A DNA stretch of 59,458 bases from Triparma columacea (Eukaryota > Sar > Bolidophyceae > Parmales > Triparmaceae), in NCBI GenBank assembly GCA_030267965.1, contig BRYA01000219.1, positions 12,145 to 71,602 of the forward strand. The letters run 5' to 3'. A model generated the notes under the pieces. The model ran no database searches, was not told where the DNA came from, and was given only the letters and a program-made list of their open reading frames with translations. A program made the position numbers and the translations under genes. Shown here piece by piece: positions 44,601-53,529 of the stretch; the stretch's first letter is position 1, and each line of letters opens with the position of its first letter.

Positions 44601-44685
44601 ACGTCCTGTCGTTAGCGTTGCGATTGCTAGTGATGTGATAGTGTCAGGTTCTCATGACCAGACGGTGAAGGTGTGGAGCACATAG
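41611..44685 (+). CDS. protein kinase-RING-WD40 protein with 14 near-identical WD40 blades
   Basis: Two exons (41611-42561 and 42640-44685) give 998 residues in frame. Residues about 25-300 are an IRAK/plant receptor-like kinase domain: glycine loop IGRGGSGDVYLG, VAIK lysine, IFHRDVKSANILLD, then ADAG in place of the usual DFG, and DVFSYGTVLLELLTG. The catalytic Asp and metal-binding Asp remain, so activity is plausible. The intron lies exactly before a RING-type finger (about 318-362): CVVCMDLAPRTRFSPCMHSL, CCEGC, CPICRVG, which implies E3 ubiquitin-ligase function. Residues about 426-998 are 14 WD40 repeats in two sets of seven. Kinase, ligase and propeller would form a receptor-like module that binds a partner and phosphorylates or ubiquitinates it. 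The ligand is unknown. Confidence 0.85.
42964..44685 (+). repeat. 14 x 120-nt WD40-coding tandem repeats in two blocks of seven
   Basis: Copies begin TG(C)ATCAAGACATTGAC at 42964, 43084, 43204, 43324, 43444, 43564 and 43684, then at 43855 and every 120 nt to 44575. Each block is preceded by a matching header (GATGAGAGGTATGTCG...ARNLS) near 42880 and 43790. The copies are nearly identical; most differences fall in the codons after GGGCACAC(G/T) and after GTGTCAGGTTCT. Confidence 0.95.
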
Positions 44686-44983
44686 TCGTCCCTGCTCTAA
44701 GATATAGTTGCTTAAACAATCAACTTGTCACGTTTCGCTCCTGACATCTCTGTGTATTTAATTCCCTGAAACTCCTCATTGTTCGAAGTGTTGCTCCTTG
44801 TTTCCACTTTTCTCCCATCTTAGAATCCCCACGAAGGCCAGTTCTCTCTAAAAATTGGGCTCTCAAAACAGGGCACCTCCAAAATCCTCCTCATTCTCAA
44901 AACACACCGAATACGACCTGTAACATTGAACTTGTACTTAAAGTAGCACCACTCAGCTGGAAAATACAAACGAATACATCGAT

Positions 44984-46318
44984 ATGAACAATAGATTAGG
45001 AGACCTCGGCAGTGAGGTACCGTCATGGGCTGTAGATCCTGATGCTAACTCAACTAGTCACAATGATGTGGACGTCGAATTGGGGAGACCGGTTAGTGCG
45101 AGGGTCACTGATGCGAGTGCTAGTAGTACGGCATTTACACAGCCAAAATTTATGTGAGTTGAGGAGGAAGTCCAACTGGAGGAACATATTACTGCATATT
45201 ACTGCATATTACTGCACATTACTGCATACTACTGGGCACAGTGACGAACAACATAGCGATGAACATTGACCATCATCGACGAACGTTGACCATCACAGCC
45301 AAACTTGCCAACTGACCCCTTTGCTGCCCTGTTTTCCATCCCCACACACAGGCAAACCTTCTTTGAAGACGTCGACCTAATTAAAGCAGACATCGCAGTG
45401 ATCCGCAATGCAACAAAGACAATCGGGGAGGTGAGTTAGTCGCTGGCAATTGTGGATTGTGTGACACTGGTCCCCATATCTAACTCTCTCTCCCTCCCAT
45501 GCAGATCAACGAGGAGTCCGTCATGGCCACTACCAGCGAGAAGGAGAGAGAGCTCAGCGAGAAGCTCACGCCCCTAGTTATGGACACCAACAAGAAAGCC
45601 AAGCACGCAAAGATGCTCTTGGGGGCAGTCAAGGATGACAACGAGAAGTTAAAGAAAGAGGGCAAGGTAAGCTTTGGTGCCGGTGGCAGTTCAGGGGGGT
45701 TGGCAAGGGGGCGAGGCGACGTGCAAACTAACCCCCCCCCCCCTCCCCCCCCCCCCCCACACACAGGTCAAACCCTCTGAACTCCGCATCCGCACGAACC
45801 TCTGCTCAACCTTAACCCGCAAGTTCATCGACGAGATGAAGGCCTACCAGACCGCCCAGCAGCAGTACAAGTCCGACATAAAAAACAAGGTAAAGCGGCA
45901 GGTTCAGATCGTCAAGCCCGACGCAACCCCCGAGGAGATCGAGACTGTCATGAAGAGCGAGGGTGGGAAGGACCAGCTGTACAAGGAGAAGATCCTAAAG
46001 GGCGTAGCCGACCCTATAAAGAACGCCTACGCCAACGTCGCCGATAAATACCAGGACGTCCTGACCCTCGAGGCGAGCGTCGCTGAGCTCCACCAGATGT
46101 TCCTTGACTTTGCCCTCCTCACCGAGCAGCAGGGTGAGATGCTGGACCAGATTGAGTACCAGGTCAAGTCGGCGAGCGACTACATCGACGACGGGAACCT
46201 CGACATACAGAGCGCCATCATGTACCAGAGGGCAATCAGGAAGAAGCAGTGCTGCATCATCATCATCGTGCTTGTCATATTGGTCATTATACTACTCGTC
46301 AGCGGGGTTTTCAGTTGA
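44984..46318 (+). CDS. STX: syntaxin-type Qa-SNARE
   Basis: Four exons (44984-45153, 45352-45430, 45505-45666 and 45767-46318) give 320 residues in frame, the usual syntaxin size. An N-terminal three-helix Habc domain starts FMQTFFEDVDLIKADIAVIR and includes LRIRTNLCSTLTRKFIDEMK. The SNARE motif (about 230-290) has VAELHQMFLDFALLTEQQGE, with Q in the zero-layer region, then MLDQIEYQVKSASDYI. A C-terminal anchor follows a KKQCC palmitoylation-like site: IIIIVLVILVIILLVSGVFS. It mediates fusion at the plasma membrane or endosomal system. Intron 1 holds a TACTGCATAT tandem repeat at about 45185-45235. Confidence 0.92.
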
Positions 46319-46446
46319 GGACCGTGCTGATTGGGGGCCGCGAGGGGGGGGGTTGACTTTCAGCGTGTGTGTGTAGGGTGGGGGAGGGGAAATGTAATAA
46401 AAAAATCGCCTTTCCCCTCTCTTATTACACAAACAGTTAGTTCCCT

Positions 46447-48381
46447 CTACTTGTTCAGTATCTTCTTGATCTTCTTCCATTCCCCCTCCACGCCCTCCAC
46501 GTTCTCCACCCCCACCACGCTGACCTTGACGGCCTTCCCCACGATCTTCCCCACCTTCCTAGCGTTCCACCTCTTTATAACCTTCACCCCCTTCCCACCC
46601 GCCTCCTCCAAAATGTTCCCAACCTGCCCCTCGATCGCCCCCCCCTTCTCCAAGTTGCTCGCCAGGAGTACCAGCACGATCTTGTTAGCCCTGAGTCCCC
46701 TGGAGACCTCCCTGAATCCCATCCTCATCCTGACCTTCCCCCTCCCCGTGTCCTTCCTTTTCCTGTCAAGTTCCGCCAGTCGTTTGCACATATCCATGAT
46801 CATATCATCCCTCTCCATCCCCTCCTCCCCTTCCCCCTCCCCCCCCCCCTCCCTAACCTTAACCCCAACAATATCAGTGTAAATCCTTCCCCCCCCCTCC
46901 CCCCCCTCCCCCACAACCTCAGCCTTAACCCTCTCCCCCCCCACGACCATCCCGTCCAACCTCCTAGCCGCCACCCACGCTACCCTGCAGCTAGGGTACC
47001 TGCAGTACACCCCCCACTTATCCAGGTCCGTGGAGGAGACCCAGGAGGGTTTAACGGACGACTGCGGGGGGGATTCTGAGGAACTTGATACATCATAGTT
47101 CACCCATATATCCCCGTCCCCAAACCTGCCGAAAATCCCCTTCAAATCATCCTCAATCTCCTCCCTCTCATCCTCGTCCTCCACCTCCTCCGTAATGTAC
47201 TTCAACATCCTAACAACCCCCTCCTTATACTCCGTCATAATCCTCGTCCCGTACTTCCGACCATCTTTATTACTGGAGAATTCCCCACCCCCCTGAGCAG
47301 CGAACTTTATAGCCGAAGACCTACACGAGAATTTAACGTAGTAAATAGTATCCCCCACCTTATCCCCGACACTTACGTCCCTACCTTCAGACCATGTTTT
47401 AACGTTTTCAATATGTACGTCTCCGTCAATCTTTCCATCCATATCATCTCCCCCCCCTGCGTACTCAACAACAACGACTGCATCAGGCTCGGATGTTAGT
47501 GTTACCTCGTCCCCCTCAGTTTGAACGATTCTATCGATTGCTGAATTAAGTTGACTGTATACATACTCGTCACCACCTACACACGTGACTTTGTATTTGT
47601 ACCCGCTGGCTTCTACTAGGGATGTCATGTTATCAACGCGTGTTGTTAGGACGGATTTCTTCAATGTTGATGGTGCTTTTACGCGGGACTTTAATACAAA
47701 CTCTGAAGCGTGTGCTGATAGGGAGGATGATGATAAGGATGTTGAGGGGGGGGGAAAGGGGAGGGATTGAGAGGGAGGATGGGAGGTTTTATTACCGGGA
47801 GGTAATGGGAAAGGGGGGGGGAGGTTGTTGTAATTCTTGTGCGTTTGTTTCTTGTGTTGTTGTTGTTGTTGTTGTTGTTGGAGGTGTTGTTGTTGTTGTT
47901 TTTGTTGTTTCTGCTGTACTTTCTTCCCACCCTGTTGTCCTCCCCCCTTATCTTTATTATCTTTCCCCCCCCTCTTAAGTGCCTCCTCAAACAGTCCTCC
48001 AATGAAGTTGTTTGATCCTTTGGTAGGTCCTCCCTCACCATAGCCTCCATTTTTACTCTTTCCTCTCCTACTACGCTTCTTTTTAGGGACCTCGAGGTCA
48101 GCTGAGGTCAGCTCCTTCTTCTCCTTCTCATCCTCCTTCTCCTTCTTCTCCTCCTTCTTTTTGGTAATTATATCAGCCCATGTCCCACCGACTCCTCCCT
48201 TATTTACTCCTCCTCCCTTATCTACTCTTCTACTTACTCCACTACCACCACCTCCAGCTCTACCTCCATTAGGTCCACCTCCAGCGCCTCCTATTCCTAC
48301 AAGTGTTGGCACTCCTGATTTATCACGTGACAATAATATTGGGTGATGTGTTGGTGAGGATTTTGATGCCTTTGACGTCAT
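46447..48381 (-). CDS. SECISBP2: SECIS-binding protein 2-like, L7Ae RNA-binding domain
   Basis: A 644-residue single-exon protein. The N-terminal half is disordered: Gly-rich, Lys/Glu-rich, and a poly-Gln stretch (about 160-185, encoded by TTG repeats at 47845-47905). Residues about 535-644 form an L7Ae/L30e domain with SBP2 features: RMRMGFREVSRGLRANKIVL, VLLASNLEKG, KVIKRWNARKVGKIVGKAVK and VSVVGVENVEG. SBP2 binds the kink-turn of SECIS elements in selenoprotein mRNAs and recruits EFsec for UGA recoding to selenocysteine. The separate selenocysteine-incorporation domain N-terminal to L7Ae is not obvious by eye. A plain L7Ae paralogue is possible, but the GFREVSRGL and VSVVG blocks favour SBP2. 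Confidence 0.75.
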   Translation of the reverse strand: MTSKASKSSPTHHPILLSRDKSGVPTLVGIGGAGGGPNGGRAGGGGSGVSRRVDKGGGVNKGGVGGTWADIITKKKEEKKEKEDEKEKKELTSADLEVPKKKRSRRGKSKNGGYGEGGPTKGSNNFIGGLFEEALKRGGKDNKDKGGGQQGGKKVQQKQQKQQQQHLQQQQQQQQHKKQTHKNYNNLPPPFPLPPGNKTSHPPSQSLPFPPPSTSLSSSSLSAHASEFVLKSRVKAPSTLKKSVLTTRVDNMTSLVEASGYKYKVTCVGGDEYVYSQLNSAIDRIVQTEGDEVTLTSEPDAVVVVEYAGGGDDMDGKIDGDVHIENVKTWSEGRDVSVGDKVGDTIYYVKFSCRSSAIKFAAQGGGEFSSNKDGRKYGTRIMTEYKEGVVRMLKYITEEVEDEDEREEIEDDLKGIFGRFGDGDIWVNYDVSSSSESPPQSSVKPSWVSSTDLDKWGVYCRYPSCRVAWVAARRLDGMVVGGERVKAEVVGEGGEGGGRIYTDIVGVKVREGGGEGEGEEGMERDDMIMDMCKRLAELDRKRKDTGRGKVRMRMGFREVSRGLRANKIVLVLLASNLEKGGAIEGQVGNILEEAGGKGVKVIKRWNARKVGKIVGKAVKVSVVGVENVEGVEGEWKKIKKILNK

Positions 48382-48581
48382 TTTAATACTATTTATGTGA
48401 ATATATGTGGAGTGTGTGTATGTTTATGTGTGAATATGTATCTATATTGAGATATATCGTGATTTTGAAGATTTGTGGCTGATGGGAAAGAATTAGGCCG
48501 AAATAGCCCAGCCCATTCCTCTCCTCATTATCTCATCTTATCTCATCTTACGCTCCATAAATTACATTTTCATCCCAAAAT

Positions 48582-49313
48582 ATGGCGTCAAATGATACAA
48601 CTGTACCATCTAAGAATACAAATATCTCAATAAGAGGCCGTTCAGTGCCTTCCTCAACACCTTCCTCAACGCCCTCGACAAGTGGGTCAATAAATGGGTC
48701 AATAAATGCTCAAAATCCAATACTACAAAGATTGTCAACACTAGGTACATGGTGTACTATCAACCCAGGAGGTACATTAACAATAATGTGCATCCCAATG
48801 CTAATAGGAGGAATAATTGGATATAACAAAGCTCTCACTGACGATAAAAGTGACTTCACTTCCAAATCAAACAACAACAACGCCGCCAACAACAACAAAA
48901 CTCACACCACCGGAATCACAAAGGGACGTCACCCCCTATACGACAAAGCGCCCCATCCCGTTAAATCAGCCCTGTCAGCAAGCAAGGACCTAAACTTCAG
49001 TCCCCCAGCTGTGGCTTTACGTGCCCTTGGTATAGCCAGCATCCTTAGCGTCGGTTTCACTGGATTCATCGTAGGTGGTGTCATGTATTACAACGGCGTA
49101 ACAGGGGTTGAGGACGGGGTTGATTTACTTAGAAGATGGGGGGACGGGACTAGGGGATGGATTGAAAGGAAGACTGGACTGGTGGTTAGGGGGGAGAGAC
49201 TTAAGAGGGATATGGAAAAAGTGGAAGGGATGACGAAGGAGGAGGAAGGGGAATGGATTGAAGGAGAGATATTCGGGAACCCGGAGAGGGTTAAGTTCGG
49301 AGAGAAGGAATAG
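48582..49313 (+). CDS. TMEM242: TMEM242-like mitochondrial membrane protein
   Basis: 243 residues. An Asn/Thr/Ser-rich N-terminus (about 1-55) precedes two hydrophobic segments: TIMCIPMLIGGIIGY (about 62-76), and VALRALGIASILSVGFTGFI (about 143-167). The second region, SPPAVALRALGIASILSVGF and the following VGGVMYYNGVTGVEDGVDLL, parallels the LALRALGWGSLYAW...WKALGV segment of TMEM242, a complex I and ATP-synthase assembly factor of the inner membrane. A soluble C-tail of about 60 residues follows. Twice the length of animal TMEM242 because of the Asn-rich N-terminus and linker. The match is one region only, so this is a moderate call. Confidence 0.6.
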   Translation: MASNDTTVPSKNTNISIRGRSVPSSTPSSTPSTSGSINGSINAQNPILQRLSTLGTWCTINPGGTLTIMCIPMLIGGIIGYNKALTDDKSDFTSKSNNNNAANNNKTHTTGITKGRHPLYDKAPHPVKSALSASKDLNFSPPAVALRALGIASILSVGFTGFIVGGVMYYNGVTGVEDGVDLLRRWGDGTRGWIERKTGLVVRGERLKRDMEKVEGMTKEEEGEWIEGEIFGNPERVKFGEKE

Positions 49314-49450
49314 AAGGGGGGGGAGGGTTGTTTGGAAGTTTTATGTTGTTCCCCAATGTTTTACTTGACGCCAACTTTCACTCGATGACTCGTACGTTTC
49401 ACTTAAAATCAAACGTTTTATTTCTTCACACCAACAAAACATCATTAACC

Positions 49451-50026
49451 CTAAGGTACAAAAACCAAAGTATCTAAACCTCCTCTCCCCTCGTCCCTCT
49501 CAGCTACGACTCCATCACCTTTGAACACCTCCCCCAGGTCCTCGATGACCATCCTAACCGCGTCCCCCCCGTCCTTATAATACCCTTCAACACCCCCCTC
49601 CTCAATAAACCCCATCTTCAAGTACATTGCTCTAGCCTTATCGTTATCCGAGCCTACGTTTAGGCTCGAGCGTACACACCGCCGCTTATCACCCTTCTTC
49701 AAACCCCTAAAGTAGACCACGGCAAGACGGAGGAGACGAGAACCCAGACCTTGACGATGGAGGGTGGGATCTACGCCAAGGGACGTTATTGATAATAATC
49801 CGGAGCGACTTGATAGGAATAAGTAACCAACTACAGACCCGTCGATATGGGCGACTATTAAATCGTTTGAGGGGAGTGTTATATTGTGATGTGATAAAGG
49901 AGAACCGGTGCAGAGGGAAGGGAAAAGACGGGACTCAAGGGAGATTGAAGCAGAAAGCAGCTCATCCAACGAATGAGAGGAGGGAGATGAAATTGAGGGA
50001 GGAAGGAGAGAATACGTGACGGACAT
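49451..50026 (-). CDS. GNAT-family N-acetyltransferase (NAA50/NAA60-like)
   Basis: 191 residues starting MSVTYSLLPPSISSPSSHSL (an upstream Met at 50080 is less likely). GNAT features: IVAHIDGSVVGYLFLSSRSG (beta-strand pair), ITSLGVDPTLHRQGLGSRLL with the acetyl-CoA pyrophosphate loop RQGLGS, and SLNVGSDNDKARAMYLKMGF, the typical N..A...Y...GF motif. The last matches the N-alpha-acetyltransferases NAA50 and NAA60, which acetylate protein N-termini. The substrate peptide class cannot be told. Intronless; convergent with the TMEM242-like gene and divergent from 50281. Confidence 0.82.
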   Translation of the reverse strand: MSVTYSLLPPSISSPSSHSLDELLSASISLESRLFPSLCTGSPLSHHNITLPSNDLIVAHIDGSVVGYLFLSSRSGLLSITSLGVDPTLHRQGLGSRLLRLAVVYFRGLKKGDKRRCVRSSLNVGSDNDKARAMYLKMGFIEEGGVEGYYKDGGDAVRMVIEDLGEVFKGDGVVAERDEGRGGLDTLVFVP

Positions 50027-50280
50027 TTTAAGGTTTCCACATATATAATATATATTCTTGCTTTGCGAAACCTGGAACAATTTTTTCTGCGAGGGGTTCC
50101 TGTGTTAAACAAACCAACCTGTGACCTCAAAACCCCCGCCACCCAGCGACCTCGGGTAGTATACGGGGATCGCCTTGACTGAATACCCCTTCCCTTCCCC
50201 CAACTTCAAAAACAAGAAAATAAGAAGAAGATAGGAAACTTTCGCTAGGTTATTGTATCCTCCCAAAACACCTCCCTCCC

Positions 50281-52767
50281 ATGCGTTCCCCCCTCCCCCT
50301 CCTCCTAATTTCCCTTCTATTCTCCCCCACCATTCAGTATAGCATGCTCGTAGATTTTCTCTCCGACATCCCTGGTTCACCTTCAGAGTTAGTAAATCAC
50401 TCATCACCCCCAACACCATCACCCTTAGTCCCCCTGTCCCAACCTGACTTCTATGCCTATAGGGGAACGGACGTATCACTATCGTATGGTTGGACAAGAT
50501 GCTCCGTGATTGGTGGTGAGACTGGGGTTTTCCAATACCCTGAGCATTTCGTTAGCCGGGAGGTATTGATCCCCTACGGTCTGCCTCCTACCGCGAAGAA
50601 GGTCCTATTCGCGATCGTTACAAACCCTGACCCTGACCCTACACACAATCACCCGGGCGGGCAAACCTGTGTAGACTGCGGACTGCCGTCAACATGCGGA
50701 CTTACCAGCGGTACCTACGGGAACCCCTCTAACAGCTCTATAATAAGTTTGGAGGACGGGGACCTCATGGTCGAGCCCGTGCTGCTGGAAGAAGTTATGG
50801 AGGGGGACATTGTGGTTTTTCACTACTACCCTTTCGGACTCTCGGAATCAGCGCCAACCTGCAATGAAGCTACCCTCTGCCCAATGATATCCTATGAGAA
50901 GGTGGGAAGGATAGAGAACGCCTCCACGTCGGTACCGACCGCCAGCCCCACGTCCGCACCGACGGCTTCACCAATAGCAGCACCATCGACCGACTCACCA
51001 CCGACGATACCACCGACGACAGGGGGGGAGGTAATCGAAGGCACAAATGCACCGACGGCTCAACCGACACAGGAGCCAACGCAGGCGCCGACCATGAGGC
51101 CGACGGAGAAAGGTGAGGAACGAGGAGCGAATCTTTAAAGATAACAACCCCAAAAAATAGAACGAAGGGCACGGAAATCTGACACCCCCCCCCTCCCCCC
51201 CCACCTTCGTAGTCTACGTGGCGCCACAAATAGCAGGAAAAAGAGAAGAGAGCATAGAGGGTCTCTCATCTGACGATTTCCCCCCTGATCTAAGTTGGTA
51301 TTTCGACTTCCAGCACAACTTATTCGTGATAGTCTACATCTGCCTGACCCTCCGTATCCTCGCTCAAGTAATAGTCGCCGAGCACCTCAGTAACTGCTTC
51401 CAAATGAACAGGCACTTCATAACCCTCTTCGTGTTCCTTGGTTGCGCGCTTCGGAGCTACTACATATACGCCGTGGACTTAACTGAGAACGCGCACGGGG
51501 TGCCCAAGGAGATGAGGAGGATATTCGAGTACGGGCTTAGGGGGATCAACGACGTATTCTGGTTCGTGAGCTTCGCGTATTTGGGGTTCTTCTGGTACGA
51601 GGTACAGACGGGGATGAAGAGGGGGGTTACTAAGGTTACAAGAACGAAGGGCATGATGTATAGGTGCATCTTTGGATTCATTGTCGTCAGATTTTTAAGA
51701 GTAGGGTGCGAGATGACTGACTTGAAGGCCGGGGTGCTGGCGGGGAAGGTCGGGGTGGCTGCGTACTGCATAGGGCTTTTTATTTTCACAGAGGTGAGAG
51801 ATGGGGAAGAAGATGCCGCAACAAACCAAAGAGAACGCCTTTTGCTAACACCGACGAAACCACGATCCGCGCCGCGCGTTATCAGATTTGGGGATCGAAA
51901 CTTGTAAAGAGGCTCGAAAGTATGAACAAGAAGACGACAATAAACGCTGTTTCGATGGTGAGCCACGGGAGCTCTGTGGCAGCCAAAAAGAAGGACAGCG
52001 CAATGATGAGGTTTAGGAGGTTCCTGATTTGGGAGGCTATCATATCGTTAGTGTGCTTCGTGGAGCACGTGGGATCGGTTTACTTGAAGGAGACGGGAGT
52101 TATTGATTTGAAGAAGAATCCTGAGGTCGTGTTGGGGCTCAAAATCGTCCAGAGAGGGACCGAGTTCCTCATGATGCTCCTTCTAGCGTACTTGGTCTGC
52201 TTAAAGACCGCGTCGAAGAACTTCGAGCTAAACTACAGGTTCCCTGCCTTCACAATACCCCTACTATGTAAGGGTTCAGGGTGGTGCGCTTCGCAGCCCC
52301 ACGAGACGGACGCGTCTGGATTCAAGCACATGGAGAGCACGATGCACAGGGGGGGGGGGGGAGAGGATAGTAGGAATGTTGGGAACAAGAGGAGGGAAAA
52401 GAAGAAGGAGGAGAAAGTCAGTAAGCTGCTCACAGTGGAGAAAATGAACAGGCACAAGAAGGAGAAGAGGACTTTCGAGAAGGCAGGGGGGGGGAAAAGA
52501 CCGTCTAAGAAGAAGGAGGAGGAGACAGTCAGGCGTGTTGGGGAGGTGCAGGGCACGGGGGCAATAGACGTGGAGATGGGGACGAGGGAAGGTAGCGAAT
52601 CTTACTTCGCTGGCGTGAATCCCATGTTGAATGCGGGGAGGGGAGGGGGGGGAGGGTTGGGGTTGAGGGGGAGGGAGGGGGAGGGAGGAGGAAGAGGGAG
52701 AGGAGCACGTCGAGAGAATAGACTGAGCGTCCACAATATCACACAGTTGCAAGGCACTGCACTGTAA
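50281..52767 (+). CDS. secreted-type ectodomain with Pro/Thr repeats plus about seven transmembrane helices
   Basis: Exons 50281-51112, 51213-51793 and 51910-52767 give 756 residues in frame. A signal peptide (MRSPLPLLLISLLFSPTIQY) is followed by a novel ectodomain of about 190 residues, then a linker of PTASPTSAPTASPIAAPS-type repeats (about 222-277), a style of spacer common in diatoms and relatives. Seven hydrophobic segments follow: VIVYICLTLRILAQVIVA, FITLFVFLGCALRSYYIYAV, VFWFVSFAYLGFFWYEV, RCIFGFIVVRFLRVGC, GVAAYCIGLFIFTE, LIWEAIISLVCFVEHVGSV and EFLMMLLLAYLVCL. The long C-tail is Lys/Gly-rich, so cytosolic. It resembles an adhesion-type GPCR in layout but no signature loop motif is visible. 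The acceptor of exon 3 (51909) is weak. Confidence 0.65.
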
Positions 52768-53529
52768 AGTGAAAAGTCACAGGTTGACGCTCAGACCGAG
52801 CTCCTTGCGCACCTAAGCTAATCACTTTTATCAGTTCATTATGAAATTTTTATGACACCGAGATAATCTAGATGTTGGCCACATTGACTTTTTACGGCGT
52901 TTCAAGCTATGGCGACCGAAGGTGAATGAGGGAGGGCACCGGAACGGCCCTGGGAGTTTAGCAAATGCAACCAACTTTGTACCTAACCCGGATCATAATA
53001 CTGATTATATGTTCCAACCAACTTTGAACCAAATTTTCAATTTTGGAAAAGAACCAAGAAAAGCGAAAACTTAGAGGTGAGGACGTACGAGGAGTGACCA
53101 TTGTCTATTAGTTGGCGCGTTTAATGCAAAAGAAACACAAATTCGGCCGTGAATAGAAATTCAGATGAGCTCCCCCGAAACCAGTAAATTCCGGATCCAT
53201 GGATTATTCATCTTCATGAGATGCCCGACGGAGATTTTAGCTACACTCCCGGGCTTACAGTACCCTACACCTGGACTTACTGAGGTTCTTTGACGAATAT
53301 ACCACCCTTTATCCCTCACCACCTCCCCCCCTTTCCCCCTCCCGTCCTCAGCCAAAGTAAACCCCAAGAATTAGCCCCTGTAAAAGCTTCGTTGAAGGTA
53401 AGAATGTGCATGGAGACCCAAGCTCGGGGGGGATGAGACGTAAATTGAGGAAGAAACTAGCGCAANAAAAAACATCTCACTTATCCCCAAACTACCCTTC
53501 CACCTTTCAGCCTTCCCCCCCTCTTAAGC
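52768..53529. other. intergenic region upstream of the giant START gene
   Basis: 762 bp without a supported gene. 52830-53150 is AT-richer, with TTATATGTTCCAACC repeats of CCAACTTTG; the rest is mixed. A single ambiguous base (N) occurs at 53466. The last 60 bp before the ATG are pyrimidine-rich (CTACCCTTCCACCTTTCAGCC), as in a 5' UTR, and contain an acceptor-like CAG, so a short non-coding 5' exon is possible. Confidence 0.45.

Noticed and set aside
42964..44685. Regularly spaced repeats considered as a CRISPR-like array
   Set aside because: The 120-nt period is a multiple of three in an open WD40 frame in a eukaryotic nuclear gene; there are no unique spacers between short repeats.
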